64,000 nucleotides of DNA from an uncultured Lachnospira sp. (GTDB lineage Bacteria; Bacillota; Clostridia; Lachnospirales; Lachnospiraceae), in assembly GCA_944381165.1 (NCBI GenBank), contig CALWKC010000001.1, forward strand, positions 62,001 through 126,000, in the 5' to 3' direction. A program made the translations under genes and the position numbers. Under the pieces are notes generated by a model, which worked only from the letters and a program-made list of their open reading frames with translations, searched no databases and had not been told where the DNA came from. This document shows, piece by piece, positions 44,072 through 52,343 of this stretch; positions within the stretch are counted from its first letter, which is position 1; each line of letters begins with the position of its first letter.

Positions 44072-44096
44072 AGATGAGCCCCATAGGAGCTCATCT
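44072..44096 (-). terminator. Intrinsic terminator after rpsU
   Basis: An 8-bp stem (AGATGAGC / GCTCATCT, 44072-44079 with 44089-44096) followed on the minus strand by a run of seven T. It isolates rpsU from the downstream MBOAT-SigV operon. Confidence 0.85.
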
Positions 44097-44116
44097 GTAA
44101 TAAAAGTCATTTAATA

Positions 44117-44293
44117 TTAGTTGAATTTACGTTTTCTAGCAGCTTCAGACTTTTTCTTACGTCTTACGCTTGGCTTTTCGTAATGTTCTCTTTTACGAAT
44201 TTCCTGCTGAATGCCCGCCTTAGCACAGTTTCTCTTGAATCTGCGCAATGCACTATCTAAAGACTCGTTCTCTTTAACGATGACATTTGACAT
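44117..44293 (-). CDS. rpsU: 30S ribosomal protein bS21
   Basis: A 58-residue basic ribosomal protein: [22 protein letters not shown] followed by [35 protein letters not shown], the standard bS21 sequence. The start at ATG 44291-44293 has AGGAAGAG upstream; the frame is open further but that part is leader. It has its own promoter, a leader of about 70 bases with dyad symmetry, and its own terminator. Confidence 0.97.
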   Translation of the reverse strand: MSNVIVKENESLDSALRRFKRNCAKAGIQQEIRKREHYEKPSVRRKKKSEAARKRKFN

Positions 44294-44371
44294 ATCTCTT
44301 CCTGACCACCCTTCTGTTGCAAATTGTGCTGTGCAATACATATTAGGGTATTTACTAATCGCACAAGAAAC

Positions 44372-44399
44372 ATTATACCACATAATCCGCCTGCGTCAA
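44372..44399 (-). promoter_or_regulatory. Sigma-A promoter of rpsU
   Basis: TTGACG (44394-44399) and perfect TATAAT (44372-44377), 16-base spacer, with an extended TGG before the -10. The leader contains ATTAG/CTAAT and an outer TTGTGC/GCACAA pairing (about 44319-44367). Confidence 0.8.
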
Positions 44400-44485
44400 T
44401 CAAAAATTAAAATTTTTTACATATATTTTCCTAATATGAGATATGCAATCCGACACCGGCTTTTGTAATAAAAGTCATTATATTA

Positions 44486-47125
44486 TTATCTTATCTGTTC
44501 AGCGAGAACTTCCGGCGCCTTTGCGAGCAGAGCGTCTATACCGCCGGGATTTTTTCCGCCTGCCTGGGCCATATTAGGACGTCCGCCGCCGCCGCCGCCG
44601 ACAAGTCCGGCAACTGCCTTGATAAGATTTCCGGCATGTGCGCCCTTAGCTACCGCGTCATCTGTTGCCATTGCGATAATATTAACCTTATCGCCCTGAG
44701 CGCTCACTATAAGCACAACTCCTGAGCCAATCTCTCCCTTAAGCTTATCGCCAAGGTTTCTCAGCTCATTCATATCTACATTGTCAACCTTTGTCGCTAT
44801 AAATGATACATCCTTGATGTTCTGTATGTCGTTCTTCACATCGCCCAGAGCATTATTTGCGAGCTGCGCTTTAAGCTTCTCATTCTCGCTTAAAAGGGAC
44901 TTTATCTCATCATTCATTGTATTTATTCTTCTGACGAGCTGCCCGCGCTCAGCCTTAGCTGCCAGCGACGCCTCGTGAAGCTCGCTCTCAACCTGCGCAT
45001 AGTATTTTAATACGCCGGCGTCCGTGAGCGCTTCTATTCTTCTGACTCCTGCTGCAACTCCTGATTCCGATACAATTTTAAAAAGTCTGATACTTGAAGT
45101 GTTTGATACATGTGTTCCGCCGCAGAACTCCTTTGAAAAATCTCCCATTGAGACAACGCGCACCTTCTCGCCGTATTTCTCGCCGAACAGTGCCATAGCA
45201 CCCGTCTTTTTTGCCTCTTCTATCGTCATAACCTGTGTCACAACAGGAAGCGTCTCGGCAATCTTTTCATTGACAATGTTCTCTACACGCTCAATCTCAT
45301 CTGCCGTCATACTCTGAAAATGAGTAAAGTCAAACCTTAGTCTTTCGGGATTGACAAATGAGCCCTTCTGCTCAACATGATTTCCGAGCACTTCGCGCAG
45401 CGCGCGCTGCAAAAGGTGTGTTGCGCTGTGGTTTTTACATGTATCTGCACGCTTTGCGGCCTCGACAGTCAGCGTAACCTCATCGCCAACCTTCATCATT
45501 CCCTTTGTCATAACTCCGACATGACCGATTTTTCCGCCCTTTAAGTTAATTGTTGTCTCGACAGCAAATTCTCCCTCAGACGCCTCAATAACTCCGCAGT
45601 CTCCTTCCTGACCGCCCATTGTGGCATAAAACACAGTCTCATCGACAATCACAGTTCCTCTGTCGCCCTCAGACAGAGCCTCGACAACCTCATCCTCTGT
45701 CGTGAGCACCGAAATACGAGAAGTATTTACAAGCTTGTCATATCCCACGAACTTACTTGTAATCTCAGGTGCAATCTCATCATATACGGTAGCGTCCGCG
45801 CCCATATAGTTGGTAGTCTTTCTGGCCTTGCGCGCCATCTGCCTCTGCTCCTCCATAGCCTTTGTAAAGCCGGATTCGTCTACGCTTATATCCTTTTCCT
45901 CAAGAATCTCTTTTGTAAGGTCAAGAGGAAAACCATAGGTATCATAGAGCTTAAAAGCATCCTCACCCGAGAGCTGCTTTTTTCCGTTTCTTTCAAGCTC
46001 GGCCTCCATGTCGCCAAGTATGCTTAAGCCCTGGTCAATAGTCTTATTGAACTTTTCTTCTTCCTCAGAGATAACCTTTGTAATAAATACACGTTTTTCC
46101 TCAAGCTCAGGATAGCCATCCTTTGAGCCCTCTATTACAGTCTCGCAGAGTTTAGAGAGGAACTTGCCCTCAATTCCCAAAAGACGTCCGTGTCTGGCGG
46201 CACGGCGCAGAAGCCTTCTCAATACATAGCCTCTTCCCTCGTTAGAAGGCATGATACCGTCGCTCACCATAAATGTAACAGAGCGAATATGGTCGGTGAT
46301 AACTCGTATGGAAATATCCTGCTTCTCATTATCCTTATACCTGACTCCTGCCATTTCACAGACCTTGTCGCGAAGCGCCTGAAGAGTATCAACATCAAAA
46401 ATAGAATCCACATCCTGCACAACTACCGCAAGACGCTCAAGCCCCATTCCTGTATCTATATTCTTCTGAATTAAATCTGTATAATTGCCCTTTCCGTCAT
46501 TGTTGAACTGTGAAAATACATTGTTCCAGACCTCCATATATCTGTCACAGTCGCAGCCGACAGTACAGCCGGGCTTTCCGCAGCCGTATTTCTCTCCTCG
46601 GTCATAATAAATCTCAGAACATGGTCCGCATGGTCCTGCGCCGTGCTCCCAGAAATTATCTTCTTTTCCGAATCTGAAAATGCGTTCCGACGCAATGCCG
46701 ACTTCTTTATTCCAGATTTCAAAAGCCTCGTCGTCATCGACATAAACAGACGGGTACAGCCTGTCCGCATCAAGACCTACAACCTCTGTCAAAAATTCCC
46801 ATGACCAGTGTATTGCCTCTCTCTTGAAGTAATCGCCGAATGAAAAATTACCCAGCATTTCAAAGAAGGTACCGTGTCTGGCAGTCTTTCCCACATTCTC
46901 AATATCGCCCGTACGTATACACTTCTGACAGGTCGTAACCCTGCGCTTAGGCGGAATTTCCTGTCCCGTAAAATATGGCTTAAGCGGTGCCATTCCCGAA
47001 TTAATAATCAACAAACTGTTATCATTATGTGGAACGAGTGAGAAACTTTTCATCTTGAGATGGTCCTTGCTCTCAAAAAAGTCAAGGAATAATTTTCTCA
47101 GCTCGTTTACGCCTCTGTACTGCAC
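44486..47125 (-). CDS. alaS: Alanine--tRNA ligase
   Basis: An 879-residue class II aminoacyl-tRNA synthetase. The N-terminal catalytic domain has PLKPYFTGQEIPPKRRVTTCQKCIRTGDIENVG and RHGTFFEMLGNFSFGDYFK. The editing domain has NHSATHLLQRALREVLGNHV and the CGGTHV zinc ligands. The C-terminal DHHA1 region ends GGGGGGRPNMAQAGG. The start is a GTG (47123-47125) with AGGAGG eight bases upstream. I see no T-box leader; the gene follows a small membrane protein gene by 36 bases. Confidence 0.97.
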   Translation of the reverse strand: MQYRGVNELRKLFLDFFESKDHLKMKSFSLVPHNDNSLLIINSGMAPLKPYFTGQEIPPKRRVTTCQKCIRTGDIENVGKTARHGTFFEMLGNFSFGDYFKREAIHWSWEFLTEVVGLDADRLYPSVYVDDDEAFEIWNKEVGIASERIFRFGKEDNFWEHGAGPCGPCSEIYYDRGEKYGCGKPGCTVGCDCDRYMEVWNNVFSQFNNDGKGNYTDLIQKNIDTGMGLERLAVVVQDVDSIFDVDTLQALRDKVCEMAGVRYKDNEKQDISIRVITDHIRSVTFMVSDGIMPSNEGRGYVLRRLLRRAARHGRLLGIEGKFLSKLCETVIEGSKDGYPELEEKRVFITKVISEEEEKFNKTIDQGLSILGDMEAELERNGKKQLSGEDAFKLYDTYGFPLDLTKEILEEKDISVDESGFTKAMEEQRQMARKARKTTNYMGADATVYDEIAPEITSKFVGYDKLVNTSRISVLTTEDEVVEALSEGDRGTVIVDETVFYATMGGQEGDCGVIEASEGEFAVETTINLKGGKIGHVGVMTKGMMKVGDEVTLTVEAAKRADTCKNHSATHLLQRALREVLGNHVEQKGSFVNPERLRFDFTHFQSMTADEIERVENIVNEKIAETLPVVTQVMTIEEAKKTGAMALFGEKYGEKVRVVSMGDFSKEFCGGTHVSNTSSIRLFKIVSESGVAAGVRRIEALTDAGVLKYYAQVESELHEASLAAKAERGQLVRRINTMNDEIKSLLSENEKLKAQLANNALGDVKNDIQNIKDVSFIATKVDNVDMNELRNLGDKLKGEIGSGVVLIVSAQGDKVNIIAMATDDAVAKGAHAGNLIKAVAGLVGGGGGGRPNMAQAGGKNPGGIDALLAKAPEVLAEQIR

Positions 47126-47161
47126 TTTTATTTCCTCCTGATTTTAACTTTATTAGCGGAT

Positions 47162-47323
47162 TTATTCCGCCTTATGGGCAGCATCGCTGTCCTTTTTTGC
47201 ATCTCTTTTCTTTCTGAGCGCCCTGCCGATAAACACGGCTGCGACAAGCAGTAAAAGCATTATCGCAAATTTAACGCACTCAAACAAAACCTCTCCCGAC
47301 AACACACTTACCAAACCTACCAT
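47162..47323 (-). CDS. Small single-pass membrane protein, 53 residues
   Basis: A short frame found by hand with an ideal GGAGGTTTTATG start. The product begins MVGLVSVLSGEVLFECVKF, has one hydrophobic helix (about residues 18-34, VKFAIMLLLLVAAVFIGR) and a charged Lys/Arg/Asp tail (RKKRDAKKDSDAAHKAE). Topology by the positive-inside rule puts the C-terminus in the cytoplasm. It sits between the MutS-like gene and alaS in the same direction. I do not recognise a family beyond small clostridial membrane proteins. Confidence 0.75.
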   Translation of the reverse strand: MVGLVSVLSGEVLFECVKFAIMLLLLVAAVFIGRALRKKRDAKKDSDAAHKAE

Positions 47324-47363
47324 AAAACCTCCAATCTAAGCAATTCTAGCACAAATACTTTTG

Positions 47364-49058
47364 TTAATCAACTGTCCAGCTTCCCTTATCCATGAAATGC
47401 CCTGCTCTTGCCTCCGCCGCTTTTATAATCCCGGCATCGTAGCCGATAACGCCAAGCAGCTTTATCGCGTTTCTTGTAATTGCAGGACCCTTGAACAGCC
47501 TGTAATTAAATTTTACATCATTGTCAGTTACTTCCTCCTGGAAGTGATAGTTGTCATAAAATTTCTCGAGAAGCGAAGTCAGTTCAATATCATGAGTTGC
47601 CGCAAACACAAGGACATTTTTGTATCTGAGACTCTTCAATATCTCTGATGACGCGGCAATTCTTTCAACTGTATTGGTTCCTCTCAATACCTCGTCTACA
47701 AAACAGAGCACCGGCTTCTGATTTTTCTCATCAACAGCGTCTAAAATTCTCTTAAGCGATTTAATCTCTACAATATAATAGCTGTTCTGGCTTTCCAAAT
47801 CATCTCGCAGAGCCATTGATGAATAAATTCTGTAAATCGGAGCACGGTATCTTTTTGAGACGCTCGTGTAAACAGCCTGTGACAGAAGCGCATTTATCGC
47901 TATCGTCTTTAAAAATGTAGATTTTCCGGAAGCGTTTGAACCTGTCAGAAGTACATGCTTTCCGGCATGAATTGAATTTGCCACCGGATTTTTGATGAGA
48001 GGGTGATATACCTCCTCCGCGTTAATTGCAACTGTTCCTGTGACAAATTCCGGTTTTGACCAGACTGCAAGCTGTTCTCTGAAGGAAGCAACACAGATAG
48101 ATGCCTCTATAAAACCGAGCTGTTCCATAAGCTCGTATACCTTCTGCTCTTTTACGCCGATTTTTTTAACCATATTGTTAAATTTAATCAAATCGATATG
48201 CGTAAGCATACGGATATAGTCCATAAGCATCTCTCCCAGAGAGCCCGAGACATTTCCTGATGCAAGTATACCTGCATTTTTAACAACAGAAGCAAACTCC
48301 TTCTCAACACCTTTGAAATATTCGTTGTACGATGACAGCTCAGAGATATTTATTTTCTGAATATCCTGTGCCGCCTGTACCATTTTCACTATCTGCGTGA
48401 TACATATAAAATACGGCTCAACCTTTGCCTTGAACCTGTAATAGCTTATAATCGAAAAGCTCACCGCAACAATTACAAGTCCTATTCCGCTCACGGGGTC
48501 CACAAAAAAGCAGCACACCAGAGCAGCTATTATAAGCAGAATGGAAATATAGTGAATAAGATTTCCTGAAGGCTTTAAATCTACTATCAGACCGATATAA
48601 TCGCTGAGCGAAATTCTCTTTGCGTATCCCAGCTTTACATATGAGTGCTGAACAGCCTTTCTTTTTTCCTTATTTTGGGAAAAGAATTCAGCAAGCCTGT
48701 CCGTCTCGCGCAGTTTCTTTTCATCATTGAAAGGCATTCTGAGCATTTTATAAAGATACTCCTGACCCACCGACGAATTGGCAATATTCATTCTCTTATA
48801 TATATCGTCCATATTCAGGTCATTCCATGTAATGTCGTCAATAACCGACACCGTCTCATCGGCTTCATCCGCGCAGTCCTCATAATAATGTGAAATAGCC
48901 TTCATTTCATCATCCGAAATTTTGCGCTTACAAGGCTTTCCCCAGCTCTCCTCGAGAAGTTTTTCAATTCTTGCCTTATGCTTTCTGTTGCCGTCAATCC
49001 ACACATATATGACGACGATGACAAACGCCGCTATTAAAAGAATTATTTTTGTATCCAT
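47364..49058 (-). CDS. Membrane-anchored MutS-like ATPase
   Basis: A 564-residue protein. The C-terminal third is a MutS-type ATPase: Walker A LTGSNASGKSTF (about 372-382), Walker B LCFVDEVLRGTNTVERI (about 451-467), and FAATHDIELT. The N-terminus has a transmembrane helix (1-20), and two more hydrophobic helices lie at about 167-207 (LIHYISILLIIAALVCCFF and GIGLVIVAVSFSIISYY). Mismatch-reading domains are absent, so it is unlikely to do classical repair. Proteins of this type are common and uncharacterised in clostridia. Confidence 0.85.
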   Translation of the reverse strand: MDTKIILLIAAFVIVVIYVWIDGNRKHKARIEKLLEESWGKPCKRKISDDEMKAISHYYEDCADEADETVSVIDDITWNDLNMDDIYKRMNIANSSVGQEYLYKMLRMPFNDEKKLRETDRLAEFFSQNKEKRKAVQHSYVKLGYAKRISLSDYIGLIVDLKPSGNLIHYISILLIIAALVCCFFVDPVSGIGLVIVAVSFSIISYYRFKAKVEPYFICITQIVKMVQAAQDIQKINISELSSYNEYFKGVEKEFASVVKNAGILASGNVSGSLGEMLMDYIRMLTHIDLIKFNNMVKKIGVKEQKVYELMEQLGFIEASICVASFREQLAVWSKPEFVTGTVAINAEEVYHPLIKNPVANSIHAGKHVLLTGSNASGKSTFLKTIAINALLSQAVYTSVSKRYRAPIYRIYSSMALRDDLESQNSYYIVEIKSLKRILDAVDEKNQKPVLCFVDEVLRGTNTVERIAASSEILKSLRYKNVLVFAATHDIELTSLLEKFYDNYHFQEEVTDNDVKFNYRLFKGPAITRNAIKLLGVIGYDAGIIKAAEARAGHFMDKGSWTVD

Positions 49059-49078
49059 ACACCAGCTCCCTGTTTAAA

Positions 49079-49789
49079 TTATTGCGTAAAATCCGCTTCA
49101 AGCATTATTTTAATCATATTATCAAAGCCTGTCTGACGCTCCTTAGCAGATAAATGCTCGTCACGGTAAAGGTGGTCACTCACTGTGACGGCACAAAGGG
49201 CATGCTTTCCAAGTCTTGCCGCATTCATATAAAGGGCAGCCGCTTCCATCTCAACTGCCATTACCCCCATCTTTTTCCATTTGTCATTGACCTCTCTGTC
49301 ATCAGAATAAAAAACATCAGACGACACGACGTTTCCGACACGCACGTTTAGTCCCTGCTTTACGGCACTCTCCTTTGCGGCGCACAAAAGCCCGAAATCG
49401 GCAATCGGCGCAAATGTTCCCGGCAGGTTATACTGTGCGGCATAGTTTGAATCCGTGCATGCCCCCTGCGCGATTACCACATCCTTTAATTTAATTTCAT
49501 CGGCCAACGCTCCCGCCGAGCCTATACGTATAATGTTTTCCACATCATACATTTTAAACAATTCATAGCTGTATATACCGATTGACGGCATTCCCATGCC
49601 GCTTCCCATAACGGAAATTTCCCTGCCCTTATATTTTCCGGTATAGCCGAACATATTTCTTACTCTGTTAAACATATGAACGTCCTGAAGAAAATTTTGG
49701 GCAATATACTCCGCTCTGAGCGGGTCACCCGGCATCAGAACTGTCTTTGCAATATCACCTTTTTCTGCGCTGTTATGTGGTGTTGACAT
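49079..49789 (-). CDS. deoD: Purine nucleoside phosphorylase, DeoD type
   Basis: A 236-residue hexameric-type phosphorylase cleaving purine (deoxy)ribonucleosides to base and (deoxy)ribose-1-phosphate. Motifs are VLMPGDPLRAEYIA, GSGMGMPSIGIYSYEL, IRIGSAGAL, VEMEAAALYMNAARLGKHALCAVTVSDH. GGAGGATAGT precedes the ATG. It is downstream of apt, so both act in purine salvage: DeoD frees adenine, which Apt converts to AMP. Confidence 0.96.
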   Translation of the reverse strand: MSTPHNSAEKGDIAKTVLMPGDPLRAEYIAQNFLQDVHMFNRVRNMFGYTGKYKGREISVMGSGMGMPSIGIYSYELFKMYDVENIIRIGSAGALADEIKLKDVVIAQGACTDSNYAAQYNLPGTFAPIADFGLLCAAKESAVKQGLNVRVGNVVSSDVFYSDDREVNDKWKKMGVMAVEMEAAALYMNAARLGKHALCAVTVSDHLYRDEHLSAKERQTGFDNMIKIMLEADFTQ

Positions 49790-49815
49790 ACTATCCTCCG
49801 TTCTTAAATCTTAAA

Positions 49816-49866
49816 AGAGCTGCCAAAACCTGCATATCGAAAGACAAGCAGATTATAAGCAGCTCT
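49816..49866 (-). terminator. Terminator or attenuator between apt and deoD
   Basis: An outer 8-bp stem (AGAGCTGC / GCAGCTCT, 49859-49866 with 49816-49823) with an inner CTGC/GCAG stem, followed on the minus strand by TTTTAAG. No separate deoD promoter fits in the remaining 26 bases, so deoD may rely on read-through. Confidence 0.5.
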
Positions 49867-49877
49867 GAATATAAGTC

Positions 49878-50402
49878 TTAATTGCCCTCGTACTGAATTA
49901 CAGCATCTACATTGTAGCCTTTAAGCTTCTCTCTTCCCTTTAAGCCCTTCAGCTCCATAAGAAATACAATTTTTACGACCTCGCCGCCAAGCTCTTCGAT
50001 AAGTTTTATAATTGCCTCCGTAGTTCCTCCGGTGGCAATCAAATCATCAATTATGACGACCTTCTGACCCGGCTTGATTGCATCCTTATGAATCTCAACA
50101 GTAGCCTTTCCGTATTCCAAATCATAATCACAGGATATTGTCTCGCAAGGAAGCTTTCCTTTTTTTCTGACAGGAACAAATGATTTGTGATTTTTATATG
50201 CTATCGGTACTCCGAATATGAAGCCTCTCGACTCCGGTCCGACAACAACGTCGTACTCCGCGCCGTCAAGACACTTATCTATCTCGTCAATCGCAAGCTG
50301 AAGGCCGTCGGCATCCTGAAGAATGCTTGTGACGTCTCTGAAAATAATTCCTTTTTCCGGAAAATCCGGAATACTTCTGACATATTCTTCTACCCTTTTC
50401 AT
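49878..50402 (-). CDS. apt: Adenine phosphoribosyltransferase
   Basis: A 174-residue type I phosphoribosyltransferase making AMP from adenine and PRPP. The PRPP loop is VVIIDDLIATGGTTEAIIKLIE; also FPEKGIIFRDVTSIL and VVGPESRGFIFGVPIAY. It has its own sigma-A promoter (50485-50513) and a leader of about 75 bases containing a GCGGC/GCCGC hairpin enclosed by GGCT/AGCC. GGAGGATACACA precedes the ATG. Confidence 0.97.
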   Translation of the reverse strand: MKRVEEYVRSIPDFPEKGIIFRDVTSILQDADGLQLAIDEIDKCLDGAEYDVVVGPESRGFIFGVPIAYKNHKSFVPVRKKGKLPCETISCDYDLEYGKATVEIHKDAIKPGQKVVIIDDLIATGGTTEAIIKLIEELGGEVVKIVFLMELKGLKGREKLKGYNVDAVIQYEGN

Positions 50403-50484
50403 TGTGTATCCTCCAATTTCTTATCCGGGCTAAAAGGTATTTTGCGGCAGTCAGCCGCTTTATCCCAAGCCAAACTCTTTTTAC

Positions 50485-50513
50485 ATAATATCACAACTTT
50501 ATTTCATAGTCAA
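50485..50513 (-). promoter_or_regulatory. Sigma-A promoter of apt
   Basis: TTGACT (50508-50513) and TATTAT (50485-50490) separated by 17 bases, in the 122-base gap between spoIVA and apt. Both hexamers match 5 of 6 consensus bases. Confidence 0.75.
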
Positions 50514-50524
50514 AGATAACACTT

Positions 50525-52039
50525 TCAGACTATAAGGCAGACAAGTCCCGTATTTTCATTCATTACCTTCTCAAGCGTTCCGCTTATTTTTTCCATGCTC
50601 TCGGCAGTTATGTTATGTGTCTTTTCATGTATTCCGTCATTTACAATCTGCTCAACAGTTTTGCCGAAAATATTTGTCTCCCATATACCCTGCGGATTAT
50701 CTCTGGTATTCTCTTTAATGTAAGAGATCAAATCCTCAGCCTGATTTTTATTTCCTACAATAGGAGCAATCTCAACATTTATATTGGTCTTGAGCATATT
50801 AATCGACGGCACCTGCGCTTTAATTTTAACGCCGTATTTGTTTCCGTTTTTAATTACCACAGGCTCCTCAAGCGTAATATTTTCGATTGCCGGGGTGACA
50901 ACTCCAAAACCGCTTAAATTTACATCTGTAAGCGCAGCGCCCACCGAATCAAATTCATGCTTCTTGGCAGAAAGCTCTCTTATTATACTAATCAGTTCAT
51001 ATTCGTTTCGTATCTCTGTCTGTGTGAGCTCGCTTAAAACATCATAGTAGACATTCGGCTTCATTGTCAGCTCTACTCTTACATTTCCATCCGCCATATT
51101 AATATTCCCAAAAGAAATACTTTCTATTGCTGTATTTTCAGTCGAATTTGCCGCCTGTGCCAGCGCCTGATTTCTCGTATCCTTCATATATGTACAGCCT
51201 GAAAGCAGCTCGCCCGCAGCACTTATAAGCTGTTTTTTCAGCCAATGGTCAGAGCTTAGCATCTCGAGCCACTGAGGACCGTAAAACCCTATACACCTCA
51301 CCGGAAATTCCATAAGAACGTTTTCAAGTATTGCCCTTACGTCTTCTTTCCTTAACTGGTCGCAGTTTACCGGCAGTACTGTTACATTATATTTTTCCGT
51401 AAGCTGAGCCGCCAGTTTTTTGGTCTCCGCGGCATAAGGCTTCTCGCTGTTTAAAATCACTATAAACGGCTTGCCAATATTCTGAAGTTCCCTCACTGTG
51501 CGCTCCTCAGGCTCGACATATGACTCTCTTGGAATTTCAGAGAAGGAGCCGTCTGTCGTCACCACAATTCCAATAGTTGAATGTTCGGAAATAACCTTGT
51601 TTGTACCTATTTCCGCAGCCTGTGTAAACGGAATTTCCGTCTCTGACCACGGAGTTTTGACAAGTCTCTCCTTGTCATTTTCATAAAGTCCAAGCGCGCC
51701 GTTTACCATAAATCCGACGCAGTCAATTAATCGTATCTTGATATTTACTCCCTCAAGCGGACATATGACCGGAGCCTCGCTCGGAATAAACTTAGGCTCT
51801 GTTGTCATTATTGTGCTTCCCGAGCCGCTCTGCGGAAGTTCATCTATCGTGCGCTTTTTCACATGCTCGTTTTCAATGGCAGGAATCACCATTAAATCCA
51901 TGAGTCTTTTTATAAATGTAGATTTTCCTGTCCTAACAGGCCCTACAACTCCGAGATAAATCTCCCCGTTAGTTCTCATCTGTATATCGTTATAGATATT
52001 AAAACCGTCCCCGGATGTGTCCAGCACAGCACCCTCCAT
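50525..52039 (-). CDS. spoIVA: Stage IV sporulation protein A (spore coat basal ATPase)
   Basis: A 504-residue protein that polymerises with ATP hydrolysis on the outer forespore membrane to form the base of the spore coat. The P-loop is YLGVVGPVRTGKSTFIKRLMD, followed by DELPQSGSGSTIMTTEPKF and IRLIDCVGFMV. The protein ends in the short hydrophobic NENTGLVCLIV. About 12 extra residues precede the usual start (GFNIYNDIQMRTNG). The ribosome binding site AGGAGG is inside a perfect hairpin (52048-52081). Its presence indicates a genuine spore former. Confidence 0.96.
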   Translation of the reverse strand: MEGAVLDTSGDGFNIYNDIQMRTNGEIYLGVVGPVRTGKSTFIKRLMDLMVIPAIENEHVKKRTIDELPQSGSGSTIMTTEPKFIPSEAPVICPLEGVNIKIRLIDCVGFMVNGALGLYENDKERLVKTPWSETEIPFTQAAEIGTNKVISEHSTIGIVVTTDGSFSEIPRESYVEPEERTVRELQNIGKPFIVILNSEKPYAAETKKLAAQLTEKYNVTVLPVNCDQLRKEDVRAILENVLMEFPVRCIGFYGPQWLEMLSSDHWLKKQLISAAGELLSGCTYMKDTRNQALAQAANSTENTAIESISFGNINMADGNVRVELTMKPNVYYDVLSELTQTEIRNEYELISIIRELSAKKHEFDSVGAALTDVNLSGFGVVTPAIENITLEEPVVIKNGNKYGVKIKAQVPSINMLKTNINVEIAPIVGNKNQAEDLISYIKENTRDNPQGIWETNIFGKTVEQIVNDGIHEKTHNITAESMEKISGTLEKVMNENTGLVCLIV

Positions 52040-52047
52040 ATAAAAAC

Positions 52048-52081
52048 CTCCTGAATATACTTGTAAATGTATATTCAGGAG
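52048..52081 (-). promoter_or_regulatory. Terminator-like hairpin containing the spoIVA ribosome binding site
   Basis: A perfect 13-bp stem (CTCCTGAATATAC 52081-52069 with GTATATTCAGGAG 52060-52048), 8-base loop, followed on the minus strand by GTTTTTATATG. It has the form of an intrinsic terminator for the recG transcript, while its 3' arm includes most of the spoIVA Shine-Dalgarno AGGAGG (52052-52047), seven bases from the ATG. A CATACTCC element at 52085-52078 resembles a sigma-E -10. Confidence 0.7.
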
Positions 52082-52101
52082 TATGTTTTAATATTCGCAT
52101 A

Positions 52102-52332
52102 TTACTCATCAAATGTCGCAATCACATAATATCCTCTGCTGGTCTCTCCGACCTCTTTAACAATTCCCTTATGCGACTTGAGCCTTTCGGGAGTCGAATA
52201 ATTCCCCGACATAGCGACCGCAGGCTCAATCGTGTAATAATAGCTGCTCGGAAGTTTCCCCTCCGTAACCTCAACCTCCTGACCCGGCACGACAAGACCT
52301 GGTCTGCTCATTGTAAATTCCATATCTCTCAT
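52102..52332 (-). CDS. Hypothetical 76-residue protein after recG
   Basis: A short soluble protein with an AAGGAG ribosome binding site 11 bases after recG. The sequence (MSRPGLVVPGQEVEVTEGKLPSSYYYTIEPAV ... SHKGIVKEVGETSRGYYVIATFDE) is rich in strands and Gly/Pro turns, suggesting a small beta-barrel. I do not recognise the family. An internal ATG at codon 8 is an alternative start. It is the last gene before the hairpin ahead of spoIVA. Confidence 0.75.
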   Translation of the reverse strand: MRDMEFTMSRPGLVVPGQEVEVTEGKLPSSYYYTIEPAVAMSGNYSTPERLKSHKGIVKEVGETSRGYYVIATFDE

Positions 52333-52343
52333 AATAAACTCCT

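Noticed and set aside
47126..47363. T-box leader for alaS
   Set aside because: The gap before alaS is 36 bases and is preceded by a small coding gene; no T-box sequence or specifier stem is visible.
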